DNA of 64,000 nucleotides, taken from positions 1-64,000 of the forward strand of contig JANNZM010000025.1 of NCBI GenBank assembly GCA_031410595.1, in the 5' to 3' direction. Positions 27,093-35,416 of this stretch are shown in pieces (position 1 is the first letter of the stretch; every line of letters begins with the position of its first letter). The notes under the pieces are model-generated. The model was not told the origin of the DNA, did not search any database, and saw only the letters and a program-made list of their open reading frames with translations. Origin of the DNA: JANMCE01 sp031410595 (GTDB lineage Bacteria > Actinomycetota > Acidimicrobiia > Acidimicrobiales > Ilumatobacteraceae). Made by a program: the position numbers and the translations under genes.

Positions 27093-28256
27093 CTATCCGG
27101 TCGTGATGCGCCAGAGGGTGCCCGAGCCGATCAGCGTGGTGGGGCCCGGACGGCCGTAGGCCGCCTCCGTTGGGGTGAGGTCCTCAACAGTGCCGCTGGT
27201 GCAGATCACGATGCTCGGACCGTCGGACTTCAGTCTCAGCTCGCCGGAACCGTCAAGGTCGAATCGCTCCACCGCAAAGTCGCGCACGGGCGGTCGAAAG
27301 GTCGTGACGACGGCGTGGTCGGTCCGCGAGACAACTGGTCGGAACAGTGGGTCGGCAAGCGGTGTGAAGTCGGTGATGGACAACAGCTCGGGGATGTCGA
27401 TGTGCTTCCCGGTGAAACCGGCACGGAGCACGTTGTCGCTGTTCGCCATGACTTCTACCCCCATGCCACAGAGGTAGGCATGCAGGTTGCCCGCTTTCAG
27501 AAACAGGGCCTCACCGGGCGCAAGGACGACGTGGTTGAGGAGAAGCGTGATCGCAATGCCAATGTCGCGTTCGTAGAGCGAATTCAGTCGACCGATCCAA
27601 TCAGCCAAACCGGCCTGCGCTCCAGAGTAGGTAGTTGCAGCCGCAACGATCGCGTCGATCAGCCTCGTGCGATGGTCGAGATCGTGATGGAGTAGCGCCT
27701 GAACAACCGAGCGCAAACCGTCGGCGTCGGGTGAGGCGCTCAACATGTCAGTGAACGGCCGCAGCATCGCAATGTTCAATTCGTCGAGAAAGTGCAGCGT
27801 CTCGGCGACCGGCCGGAACCCGCACAACCCTTCGAACGGTGTGAGGGCGATAAGGATCTCGGGCTTGGCCGAGTCGTCCCGGTAGGTGCGGTTGGGTGCA
27901 TCGATGGGCACGCCCGCGGCGTTCTCCCGCAGAAACCCGGCTCGTGCCGCGGCGGGATCGGGATGGGTTTGCAGCGACAGCGGCTGACCCGCAGCGAGGA
28001 TCTTGGCCAGGAACGGCAGCCGTTCGCCGAAGCGTTCGGCGACGTCTTCTCCCATTTCGCCGACCGGGTCATCGGCGATGAGCGCGTCGAGGTCTACCCA
28101 TCGTCCGCCACGGAAAAGTTGCGACGGTGCCGACGGGTGCGCGCCGGCCCACAGCTCGGCTTGCGGCTCGCTCGTCGGCGGTTCTCCTCTGAGAGCGGCG
28201 ATGGCGGAGTGGGAGCCCCACGGGTAGGGCTGGATGCGGGTGCGCAGCTTTTCCAT
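27093..28256 (-). CDS. manA: Mannose-6-phosphate isomerase, class I
   Basis: The 387-residue cupin enzyme interconverts mannose-6-P and fructose-6-P. It shows YPWGSHSAIAAL at the start, the zinc ligands in SLQTHPD (Gln and His), KPEILIAL (Glu) and the later AGNLHAYLCGMGVEVMANSDNVLRAGFTGKHID signature. It converges on ispG with only 17 bases between stops. It supplies mannose for glycans, which fits the mannosyltransferase-like gene 4 kb away. Confidence 0.92.
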   Translation of the reverse strand: MEKLRTRIQPYPWGSHSAIAALRGEPPTSEPQAELWAGAHPSAPSQLFRGGRWVDLDALIADDPVGEMGEDVAERFGERLPFLAKILAAGQPLSLQTHPDPAAARAGFLRENAAGVPIDAPNRTYRDDSAKPEILIALTPFEGLCGFRPVAETLHFLDELNIAMLRPFTDMLSASPDADGLRSVVQALLHHDLDHRTRLIDAIVAAATTYSGAQAGLADWIGRLNSLYERDIGIAITLLLNHVVLAPGEALFLKAGNLHAYLCGMGVEVMANSDNVLRAGFTGKHIDIPELLSITDFTPLADPLFRPVVSRTDHAVVTTFRPPVRDFAVERFDLDGSGELRLKSDGPSIVICTSGTVEDLTPTEAAYGRPGPTTLIGSGTLWRITTG

Positions 28257-28340
28257 GAACCCGGCCAGGTTATGACTCGGTACCCGTCGAACGACGATCT
28301 TTGCGACGAAACACCGGCAAACGAGGGCGAAACGGGAGCG

Positions 28341-29867
28341 TCAGGCGTCGACAGTGAGGCTGATGTTGTGCCAACCGGTGGCCCCGTCGGGGTCAGGCGA
28401 CGCCAGCTCTTTGGTCTGGGTGGCGCCAGTGGAATCGGTGGCTCGCACCGTGATTTTGTGGCGTCCGGGGGTTGCGTCCCACTCGTACAGCCACTGGCGC
28501 CAGGCGTCGACCGTTGGTTCGTCGGCCAATTTGGCCGGCACCCAGGCGCCGTCGTCGATCTGAACTTCTACCATCTTGATGCCACGATGCATCGCCCACG
28601 CCACACCGGCGACGGCGACCTTGCCAGCCTTCACGGGCTGGCCTCGCTTGGGCACGTCGATGCGGCTCTGGGTCTTGATCGGTGCTTCCTTGGCCCAGCC
28701 GCGAGGTATCCAATAGCCGTTGAAGGCCTCCATAGTGGTGAGGTTGATTTCGGTGAGCCACTTGGTGGCCGACACGTAGCCATAGATGCCGGGCACAATG
28801 ATGCGGGCGGGGAAACCGTGTTTGGCGTTGAGCGGCTCGCCGTTCATCGCCACCGCGATCATGGCGTCGCGTCCATCGAGAGCGAGGGCCGTGGGAAAGC
28901 CGCACGTCCAACCGTCTTGTGACTTCGACGCGACCTGGGTGGCGTCTTTGTGGACACCGGCTTCTTTCAACAGATCAGCCAGAGGGACGCCCAACCAACG
29001 CGCGTTTCCTATAAGACTTCCGCCAACCTCGTTTGACACACACGAGATGGTGATGACCCGTTCGATCATCGGTCGGGCGAGCAGGTCGGCGTAGGTGAGC
29101 GTGATCGGCTTGTCGACCATGCCCTTGATCTGGAGCTTCCAGGTGGAGGCATCGATCTGCGGGATGGAGAGCGCCGTGTCGATTCGGTAGAAGCCGGACA
29201 TCGGCGTGAGGTACGGCTCGGCGCCTTCCTTGATCGTCGCCGTCTCGGCCACGACCGGGGCGGGCGATTTTGGTGTCGGTAGCGCCGAGGTTGACTCGGT
29301 TCGCTTGGTGGCGATGGCCTTGGTTCGGGTGTTGCGGACACCACTACTGATGAGCGACATGGCGCCGGAGGTGACTGCTAACGCCCCCGCTCCAGCGAGG
29401 AAGCGACGACGATCGAAAGCGAGGGGCGAGTCGGCGGCGGTTTCCACGACCGGTCGGCGCAACAGCACCCAGAACGCGCCCAAACCGGCCAGGGCGCCAA
29501 CCACAGGCGGCAGCCAGTCGCCGCTCTGCGATCCGGTGCGAGTGGTGGCGGCGAAAGCGCCCACCACGGCCAGCACGCCCGTTCCGGCGATAGCGGCGAC
29601 AAACTTGGTGCGGGCCACGATGCCCAGCGCCGCGGCAGCGGCGATCAGCACGATACCGATCCCGCCGAGCAGCACGGGCTTGTCGTTGGTGCCGAAGGTA
29701 TCGATGGCAAAGATCTTGAGCCACTTCGGTGTCGAGTCGATGAAGCGGTTGCCAACGGCCACGATTGGACCGTCGACTTTGATGATGGCGGCTACCAGCG
29801 AGGCGACGGCCATGCTGACGGCGAGGGAAAGCACTCCGGCGAAAGCGCCCTGACGACGAGTTGACAT
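28341..29867 (-). CDS. Membrane-anchored molybdopterin oxidoreductase (sulfite oxidase fold)
   Basis: The 508-residue protein has about four N-terminal membrane helices, then an internal Tat-like RRRFLAGAGALAV segment. The sulfite-oxidase Moco domain includes ITISCVSNEVGG, in which the cysteine is the expected molybdenum ligand, GVPLADLLKEAG, and a C-terminal dimerisation domain (VAGVAWAMHRGIKMVEVQIDDG). The soluble half is probably outside the membrane. The substrate is not deducible; homologues are annotated generally as molybdopterin-dependent oxidoreductases. A long reading frame to 30071 is trimmed to ATG 29867, preceded by a purine-rich GAAGATAGAGA. Confidence 0.88.
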   Translation of the reverse strand: MSTRRQGAFAGVLSLAVSMAVASLVAAIIKVDGPIVAVGNRFIDSTPKWLKIFAIDTFGTNDKPVLLGGIGIVLIAAAAALGIVARTKFVAAIAGTGVLAVVGAFAATTRTGSQSGDWLPPVVGALAGLGAFWVLLRRPVVETAADSPLAFDRRRFLAGAGALAVTSGAMSLISSGVRNTRTKAIATKRTESTSALPTPKSPAPVVAETATIKEGAEPYLTPMSGFYRIDTALSIPQIDASTWKLQIKGMVDKPITLTYADLLARPMIERVITISCVSNEVGGSLIGNARWLGVPLADLLKEAGVHKDATQVASKSQDGWTCGFPTALALDGRDAMIAVAMNGEPLNAKHGFPARIIVPGIYGYVSATKWLTEINLTTMEAFNGYWIPRGWAKEAPIKTQSRIDVPKRGQPVKAGKVAVAGVAWAMHRGIKMVEVQIDDGAWVPAKLADEPTVDAWRQWLYEWDATPGRHKITVRATDSTGATQTKELASPDPDGATGWHNISLTVDA

Positions 29868-29999
29868 GTCTCTATCTTCGACCGAAACGCCAGAGAAGTA
29901 TCGGTCAAACCGCGAAACAACTGCGAAATTCCGCCATTTCGCCGGGCACTCCAATCGTCCCGCCCGAATCGCGGGCCGCCGATTAACCTGTCGATTCTT

Positions 30000-31739
30000 A
30001 TGCTCCGCATGTCGCGCCTGTTTCTCCGTACCCTCCGAGATGATCCCGCCGATGCCGAGGTGCCGTCGCACCGCCTGCTGGTTCGGGCCGGATACGTGCG
30101 CCGGATCGCGCCCGGCATCTACTCATGGCTGCCACTCGGCAAGATCATGATGGAAAACATCACTCGCATCGTGCGTGAAGAGATGGACGCCATGGGCAGC
30201 CAGGAAGTGCTGTTTCCCGGTCTCTTGCCGCGCGAGCCCTATGAGGCGTCGGGTCGCTGGACCGAGTACGGCGACACGCTGTTCCGTCTCAAAGATCGCC
30301 GCGGCAACGACTACCTGCTCGGACCGACTCATGAGGAACTGTTCACGTTGATGGTGAAGGGTGAGTACTCCTCCTACAAAGACCTGCCGGTCATGCTCTA
30401 CCAAATTCAGATCAAATACCGGGACGAAGCCCGCCCTCGTTCGGGCATTCTGCGTGGCCGCGAGTTCATCATGAAGGATTCGTACTCGTTCGACATCGAT
30501 GACGCCGGGCTCGACATCAGCTACCAACTCCACCGCAATGCCTACATCAAAACCTTCGGGCGGCTCGGCATCGACTTCAGGATCGTGAGCGCCATGAGCG
30601 GTGCGATGGGTGGGTCGAAAAGCGAGGAGTTCCTCGCGCCCTCGCCGATCGGTGAAGACACGTTCGTGCAGTGTCCATCGTGCGGTTACGCCGCCAACGT
30701 CGAGGCCGTGCAGGTAGCGCCGCCCAAGGCAGCAGACACCTCGGTGGAGCACCCCGCCTATCGGGTCATCCATACGCCGAACTGCCCCGGTATCGCCGCA
30801 CTCGTCGAGTACATGAACGAGCATGAGCGCGCCAACATCGATGCGTCGGCCCTGCTGAAGAACATCCTGTTCAAGCTCGACGGCAAGCCCATCTGCGTGC
30901 TCGTTCCCGGTGACCGCGAGGTGGACGCCGAGCGACTGGCGGCGCAGTTGGCACCAGGCAAGCTCGACTATTTCGAGGAGGCCGATTTCGAGGGCCGCCC
31001 CGACCTGGTGAAGGGCTACGTGGGTGCCAACGGCATGGCTGAGCGCGGCGTCACCGTCTACGCCGATCCGCGCATCGCGCTCGGCACATCGTGGGTTACC
31101 GGTGCGAACAAGTTCGAACATCACGCCGCCAACGCCGTCGTCGGACGTGACTTCAACGTCGACCACTACGTGGAGGTTGCCACGGTCGCCGCCGGCGACC
31201 CTTGCCCGAACTGCTCGTCGCCGCTCGAAATCGACCGGGCCATCGAGATCGGCCACATCTTCCAACTGGGCCGCAAATACGCCGACGCCTTCAGTCTCGA
31301 CGTACTCGGCTCCGACGGCAAGCCCAAGCGCGTCACCATGGGCAGCTACGGCATAGGCGTTACCCGCGCCGTGGCCGTTATCGCCGAACAGACTCACGAC
31401 GACCTCGGGCTGTGCTGGCCTCGCGAAGTCGCGCCCGCCGACGTGCATATCGTGGCGGTGGCGTGGAAGGGTGCGCCGCAGGACATCACAGAGGCAGCAC
31501 TCGAACTGGCGGCCGACCTTGAGCAGCAGGGCCTGCGGGTGCTTATCGACGATCGCGTCGGGGTGTCGCCCGGCGTGAAGTTCAAGGACGCCGAACTCAT
31601 CGGAGTACCGACAATTGTGGTGGTCGGCAAGACGCTGGCCGAAGGTTTTATCGAGGTGAAGGATCGCAAGACCGGTGAGCGTCACAACATCGACTTCGTG
31701 GGTGCCGCCAACACCTTGGCAGAGGAGCTTCGCCGCTAG
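30000..31739 (+). CDS. proS: Prolyl-tRNA synthetase, bacterial type with editing domain
   Basis: The 579-residue class II synthetase has motif 1 around HRLLVRAGYVRRIAPGIYSWLPLG, the TxE-containing LLGPTHEELFT, motif 2 FRDEARPRSGILRGREFIMKDSYSFD (Y in place of F at the first position), and motif 3 GSYGIGVTRAVAVIAEQ. The inserted YbaK-like editing domain lies at about residues 220-400. It is monocistronic; a second ATG at 30009 is possible. Confidence 0.96.
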   Translation: MLRMSRLFLRTLRDDPADAEVPSHRLLVRAGYVRRIAPGIYSWLPLGKIMMENITRIVREEMDAMGSQEVLFPGLLPREPYEASGRWTEYGDTLFRLKDRRGNDYLLGPTHEELFTLMVKGEYSSYKDLPVMLYQIQIKYRDEARPRSGILRGREFIMKDSYSFDIDDAGLDISYQLHRNAYIKTFGRLGIDFRIVSAMSGAMGGSKSEEFLAPSPIGEDTFVQCPSCGYAANVEAVQVAPPKAADTSVEHPAYRVIHTPNCPGIAALVEYMNEHERANIDASALLKNILFKLDGKPICVLVPGDREVDAERLAAQLAPGKLDYFEEADFEGRPDLVKGYVGANGMAERGVTVYADPRIALGTSWVTGANKFEHHAANAVVGRDFNVDHYVEVATVAAGDPCPNCSSPLEIDRAIEIGHIFQLGRKYADAFSLDVLGSDGKPKRVTMGSYGIGVTRAVAVIAEQTHDDLGLCWPREVAPADVHIVAVAWKGAPQDITEAALELAADLEQQGLRVLIDDRVGVSPGVKFKDAELIGVPTIVVVGKTLAEGFIEVKDRKTGERHNIDFVGAANTLAEELRR

Positions 31740-31934
31740 ATCTCACCGTACAGCTGCTTCGTTTCTCGCTGCCTGATTGGCTTCGCTCGGTCGCTACCGC
31801 TCCTTTTCGCTCAGCGTCGCTCGCGGCGCTCATTCTCGAACCTCCGCTCGGCAATACTTAAGCAGCGCGGAAAGTAAGCCTGCACGTATCAGCGTCCGCC
31901 AAACGGGTTGTCCTCAGCAGATACGCTTCTGCAC
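31740..31934. repeat. Intergenic stretch with CGCTTCGCTCG-type repeats
   Basis: No gene is seen between proS and the next gene. The gap is dense in short palindromic phrases (GGCTTCGCTCGG, TCGCTACCGCTCC, CGCTCGCGGCGCTC). TCGCTACCGCTCC is also present upstream of clpP at 12408-12420. It may be a REP-like element or part of a terminator. Confidence 0.4.
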
Positions 31935-33050
31935 GTGGCGATCCTGGAGCGTCCTCCACCGAGTGTCGATTCGGGTTTGCGATCGGTGTCAGCGCCGATC
32001 TGGTTCGGCGTGCGGCGAAACGTCCTGGTCGCCTGGGTGACCTCCCGGGCACTTGGGATCATCACCTTGATGGTGCTCGGGGCACGAAACGCTCGATTCA
32101 TACCCGACTACTCACGTCTCGTGATGTGGGATGGCAACTGGTATCGCATCATCGCCACGAACGGCTATGGCCCGGCGCCATTGCCGGGCCAGTGGTCCAC
32201 ATGGCCGTTCTTTCCGCTACTGCCCTCGGTCAGCTGGCTGGCGCACGTCTTTGGATCCCCCTACACCGCAGCGCTGCTGGTGTGCTCCAACCTGGCGGCG
32301 TTGGTCGCGCTTGCGGGGGTCCACCGGCTCGGCCGCGCCTACGGTGAGCGAGCCGCGAACTGGGCGGTCTGGGTGACGGCGTTGTTTCCCGGTTCGATCA
32401 CTTTCGTGATGGCCTATCCCGACTCGCTGTATCTGGCCGGTGCGGTGTGGGCGTTCGCTCTCGTTGCATCCGACCGCCCTGTGCTCGCCGGGGTTGCGGC
32501 GGTCATTGCTACTTCGGCCAGACCCAATGGGTTCCTACTTCTGTTGCCTCTTGCCGCCGCCGCGCTCCACCGCCACCAGACGCGGCGAATCGTTCGGCTC
32601 AGCGTGGTGCTCGGGCCATCACTGTTGTTCGTCGCCGGTTGGTGCACCTGGCTGTGGCACGTCACCGGCTCCCCGTTCGTGTTCGTACAAACCAAGGGCG
32701 CATGGCAAGAATCCACGCTGCTGGACGTGCTGAAGGCACCGATCGCCGAGCGATATGGGCTGCTCCACATTGCATTGGCGGCCCTGCTGGCATTGCCATT
32801 CCTCAAGGGTTGGCGTCGCTATCCGTTGGCGTGGCGGGTGTTGGTGGTCTGCTCACTGCTCCCGCCCCTCGGCCTCGGTATCGTTGGTTTGGCTCGCTAT
32901 AGCATCTGCTGTTTTCCCCTTGCTGTCGCCGCTGGTGATGCGGCTGCTCGTCGTGGGCCTGATCGACGTATGCGCTGGCTGCTTGCCGGATCGGCGTCCC
33001 TTATGGTGTGGTTTGGTCTGCTGATCAGCTATTGGAACTACGTGCCGTAG
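31935..33050 (+). CDS. PIG-V-like membrane mannosyltransferase
   Basis: The 371-residue protein has around nine hydrophobic segments. The motif MWDGNWYRIIATNGY with FFPLLPSVSWL after it is the WDxxWYxxIAxxGY region of GT-C family mannosyltransferases related to GPI mannosyltransferase PIG-V. It would use a polyprenyl-phosphate mannose donor at the outer membrane face; substrate and donor are inferred. GTG 31935 is preferred over a TTG at 31908. Confidence 0.7.
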   Translation: MAILERPPPSVDSGLRSVSAPIWFGVRRNVLVAWVTSRALGIITLMVLGARNARFIPDYSRLVMWDGNWYRIIATNGYGPAPLPGQWSTWPFFPLLPSVSWLAHVFGSPYTAALLVCSNLAALVALAGVHRLGRAYGERAANWAVWVTALFPGSITFVMAYPDSLYLAGAVWAFALVASDRPVLAGVAAVIATSARPNGFLLLLPLAAAALHRHQTRRIVRLSVVLGPSLLFVAGWCTWLWHVTGSPFVFVQTKGAWQESTLLDVLKAPIAERYGLLHIALAALLALPFLKGWRRYPLAWRVLVVCSLLPPLGLGIVGLARYSICCFPLAVAAGDAAARRGPDRRMRWLLAGSASLMVWFGLLISYWNYVP

Positions 33051-33137
33051 TCGTCGCCCCCACTCGCTCTCAGCGCCGTTCCTGCCGCATTTTGGCGCGC
33101 CACGGCGCTCCGTAGCCGAATTTCTGGCCAATTCGTC

Positions 33138-33143
33138 TATACT
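33138..33143 (+). promoter_or_regulatory. Candidate -10 box of the rimP-nusA operon
   Basis: TATACT lies 97 bases before the rimP ATG, in an otherwise GC-rich gap. The -35 region 17 bases upstream (GCCGAA) is poor. Confidence 0.4.
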
Positions 33144-33172
33144 TCGCGCGTCCTCCAGATCGCAGTTCGGAA

Positions 33173-33201
33173 GGCGTGAGCGAAAGCTCACGCCTTTTGT
33201 T
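33173..33201 (+). terminator. Leader attenuator or terminator before rimP
   Basis: GGCGTGAGC (33173-33181), a GAAA tetraloop and GCTCACGCC (33186-33194) form a perfect 9-bp stem followed by TTTTGTT. This is the form of an intrinsic terminator, yet it lies between the candidate promoter and rimP. It would stop most transcripts early unless read through, so it may be an attenuator. Confidence 0.65.
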
Positions 33202-33239
33202 CATCTTGGGGAGGTTTCCGATCCGACGAAAGGCAGGTG

Positions 33240-33863
33240 ATGATGGCAACAGCAGAGGAACGAGTGAGGGCGCTGGTGGTGCCGATCATCGCCGACCTCG
33301 GGCTAGATCTCTACGATTTCGAGTACGCCGGTGGCGTCGTTCGGGTCACCCTCGACAAGCCTGGTGGCGTCGATCTCGAAGCCATCGCACTGGCGACCCG
33401 GTTGATCTCTCGCGAGATGGATCATGTCGATCCGATCTCTGGTCGTTACACGCTCGAAGTGTCGAGCCCCGGTCTCGAACGTAACCTGCGAACACCTTCG
33501 CACTTCCAGCGCATCGTCGGCTGGACCGTGAACGTGCGCACCCACGCCTCGGTTGAGGGCGATAGGCGCGCCCAGGGCGTGCTGTCCGCGGCCGACGACC
33601 TCGGCATTACCGTGACGTTCACCAAAGGCAAGGAACTCCTCGAACGCCGTCTTGCCTACGGCGACATCGAACGGGCTCGTACCGTGTTCGAGTGGGCCAA
33701 GACCGAAAAGGCTGCGACCGGCATCGTCGCGGCGAACAAGGCCAAAGTCAACGCGCCGTCAAAGGGCAAAGCACCGGCCAAGACACCGTCCAGAGTGAAG
33801 GCCGCAACACCGAAACCCGCAAGACCGAAAACCGAAGATCCTCAAGGGGAGGCTGCATCATGA
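33240..33863 (+). CDS. rimP: Ribosome maturation factor RimP
   Basis: The protein is about 207 residues. The RimP core (ERVRALVVPIIADLGLDLYDFEYAGG, then LEVSSPGLERNLRTPSHFQRIVG) covers the first 150 residues; the rest is a Lys/Ala/Pro-rich tail. RimP assists 30S assembly. Three possible starts lie in a row (GTG 33237, ATG 33240, ATG 33243) after an AAAGGCAGG site. It overlaps nusA by 4 nt, as is usual for this operon. Confidence 0.93.
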   Translation: MMATAEERVRALVVPIIADLGLDLYDFEYAGGVVRVTLDKPGGVDLEAIALATRLISREMDHVDPISGRYTLEVSSPGLERNLRTPSHFQRIVGWTVNVRTHASVEGDRRAQGVLSAADDLGITVTFTKGKELLERRLAYGDIERARTVFEWAKTEKAATGIVAANKAKVNAPSKGKAPAKTPSRVKAATPKPARPKTEDPQGEAAS

Positions 33864-35092
33864 GCGACATTGACATGAACGAAGCGGTACGCATGTTGGC
33901 GACCGAGAAGGGCATCAGCGTTGAGACGCTGCTGCAGGTTCTCGCGGACGCCCTCGTGAGCGCCTACAAGCGTCGCCCCGGTGCTGCCGACGAGGTCGAA
34001 GTGCAGATTGACCCCGACACCATGGGCATCAACTTCATCGCCTACGACCTCGATGAAGATCTCAACTGGGTCAACGCCCGGGACGACACGCCCAACAAGA
34101 ACGAGCTGGGTCGCATCGCCGCGCAGACGTTCCGTCAGGTGATGAATCAGCGCATCCGCGAGGCCGAGCGCGACCGCAAGTTCGAGGAGTACGCCAACCG
34201 CGAGGGCGACATCGTCACCGGGATCATCCAGCAGTCCGACAGCCGCTACACGCTGCTTGACCTGGGTAAAGTCGAAGCTTTGCTGCCCCAGGCCGAGCAG
34301 GTTCCTTACGAGCGTCCCGAGCCGAACGCCCGTCTCAAGGCCTACATCGTCGAAGTGCGCCGCACGGCCAAGGGCCCGCAGATCGTCGTGTCCCGTACGC
34401 ACCCCGGGCTCATCAAGCGTTTGTTCGAGCTCGAAGTTCCCGAGATCGCCGACGGCATCGTCGAGATCAAGGCTTGCGCCCGGGAACCAGGTCATCGCAC
34501 CAAGATCGCGGTGCATTCCAACGACCACAACGTCGACCCGGTCGGCGCGTGCGTTGGTGCCCGGGGCGCTCGTGTGCGCATGGTCGTTACCGAGTTGCGG
34601 GGCGAGAAGATCGATATCGTCCCCTTCTCCGAAGACCAAGCCGACTTCGTCGCCAAGGCGCTGTCGCCGGCCAAGGTGACCGAGGTGCGCATCCACGAGG
34701 ACACGGGCATCGCCGAGGTCATCGTGCCCGACTACCAGCTCAGTTTGGCCATCGGTAAGGAGGGCCAGAACGCCCGCCTCGCCGCCCGTCTCACAGGTTG
34801 GCGCGTCGACATCAAGTCGGAGACGCAGCTGGCCGAAGAAGAAGCCGGTATTTACCGTGAGGGCGGCGAGTACGCCGAAGGCCAGTGGATTGCCAATGCC
34901 GACACTGGTGAGATGGAATTCCATTCACCCGACGGATCCGTCGTGTCGGCCAAGGAATGGTCGGCCGGCGAACCCGGCGCTGAGGCTCCGGCTGAGGTTC
35001 CAGCCGAGGCTCCCGCCGATGCGGCTGCTGCAGAGGCCACCGACGTCGTCGCCGAACCGGCGGAGGGCAATGCGGCCGAAGCCGCCGACTGA
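33860..35092 (+). CDS. nusA: Transcription termination/antitermination factor NusA
   Basis: The 410-residue protein contains the RNAP-binding N-terminal domain, an S1 domain (EGDIVTGIIQQSDSRYTLLDLGKVEALLP), and two KH domains with VGARGARVRMVVTELRGEKIDIV and LAIGKEGQNARLAARLTGW. A short acidic Ala/Pro/Glu tail replaces the acidic repeats of proteobacteria, as in actinobacteria. It overlaps rimP (ATGA). It is a good candidate for acting on the terminator-like hairpin in its own operon leader. Confidence 0.96.
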   Translation: MSDIDMNEAVRMLATEKGISVETLLQVLADALVSAYKRRPGAADEVEVQIDPDTMGINFIAYDLDEDLNWVNARDDTPNKNELGRIAAQTFRQVMNQRIREAERDRKFEEYANREGDIVTGIIQQSDSRYTLLDLGKVEALLPQAEQVPYERPEPNARLKAYIVEVRRTAKGPQIVVSRTHPGLIKRLFELEVPEIADGIVEIKACAREPGHRTKIAVHSNDHNVDPVGACVGARGARVRMVVTELRGEKIDIVPFSEDQADFVAKALSPAKVTEVRIHEDTGIAEVIVPDYQLSLAIGKEGQNARLAARLTGWRVDIKSETQLAEEEAGIYREGGEYAEGQWIANADTGEMEFHSPDGSVVSAKEWSAGEPGAEAPAEVPAEAPADAAAAEATDVVAEPAEGNAAEAAD

Positions 35093-35093
35093 G

Positions 35094-35369
35094 GTGATCG
35101 GCGTCGGCCCGGTGCGTACCTGCATTGGCTGCCGACGCCGAGCGCCGCAGTCCGAACTCGCTCGGATTGCGCTGGTTGACGGTATCCTCCTCATGAGCCG
35201 TACCGCCCCCGGGCGGGGAGCGTGGCTCTGTGATCACTCACCGTCATGTTTGACACTCGCTCTACGGAAGAAGGGGTTTGACCGGGCGCTGCGATGCTCG
35301 ATCAAGCCGGAGGCAACGGCGGATTTGCAGGTTGTATTCGGAGTGACACCCCCGAACGTGTCACACTGA
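35094..35369 (+). CDS. ylxR: YlxR-family RNA-binding protein (DUF448)
   Basis: The protein is about 91 residues and begins VIGVGPVRTCIGCRRR. The motif RTCxGCRxxxPxxxLxRI and PGRGAWLC, then ALRKKGFDRALR, define DUF448/YlxR, which always sits between nusA and infB. GTG 35094 lies one base after the nusA stop; an ATG at 35070 with GGAGG nearby is also possible. Role: putative nucleic-acid-binding regulator in the family. Confidence 0.88.
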   Translation: MIGVGPVRTCIGCRRRAPQSELARIALVDGILLMSRTAPGRGAWLCDHSPSCLTLALRKKGFDRALRCSIKPEATADLQVVFGVTPPNVSH

Positions 35370-35416
35370 AGTGTTCGCTCCGATGGTTGGGGCTCGACGA
35401 AAGGTTCACCGCGCAC

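Noticed and set aside
30123..31685. A 520-codon open frame antisense to proS
   Set aside because: Shadow of a GC-rich gene; no recognisable motifs and proS is certain.
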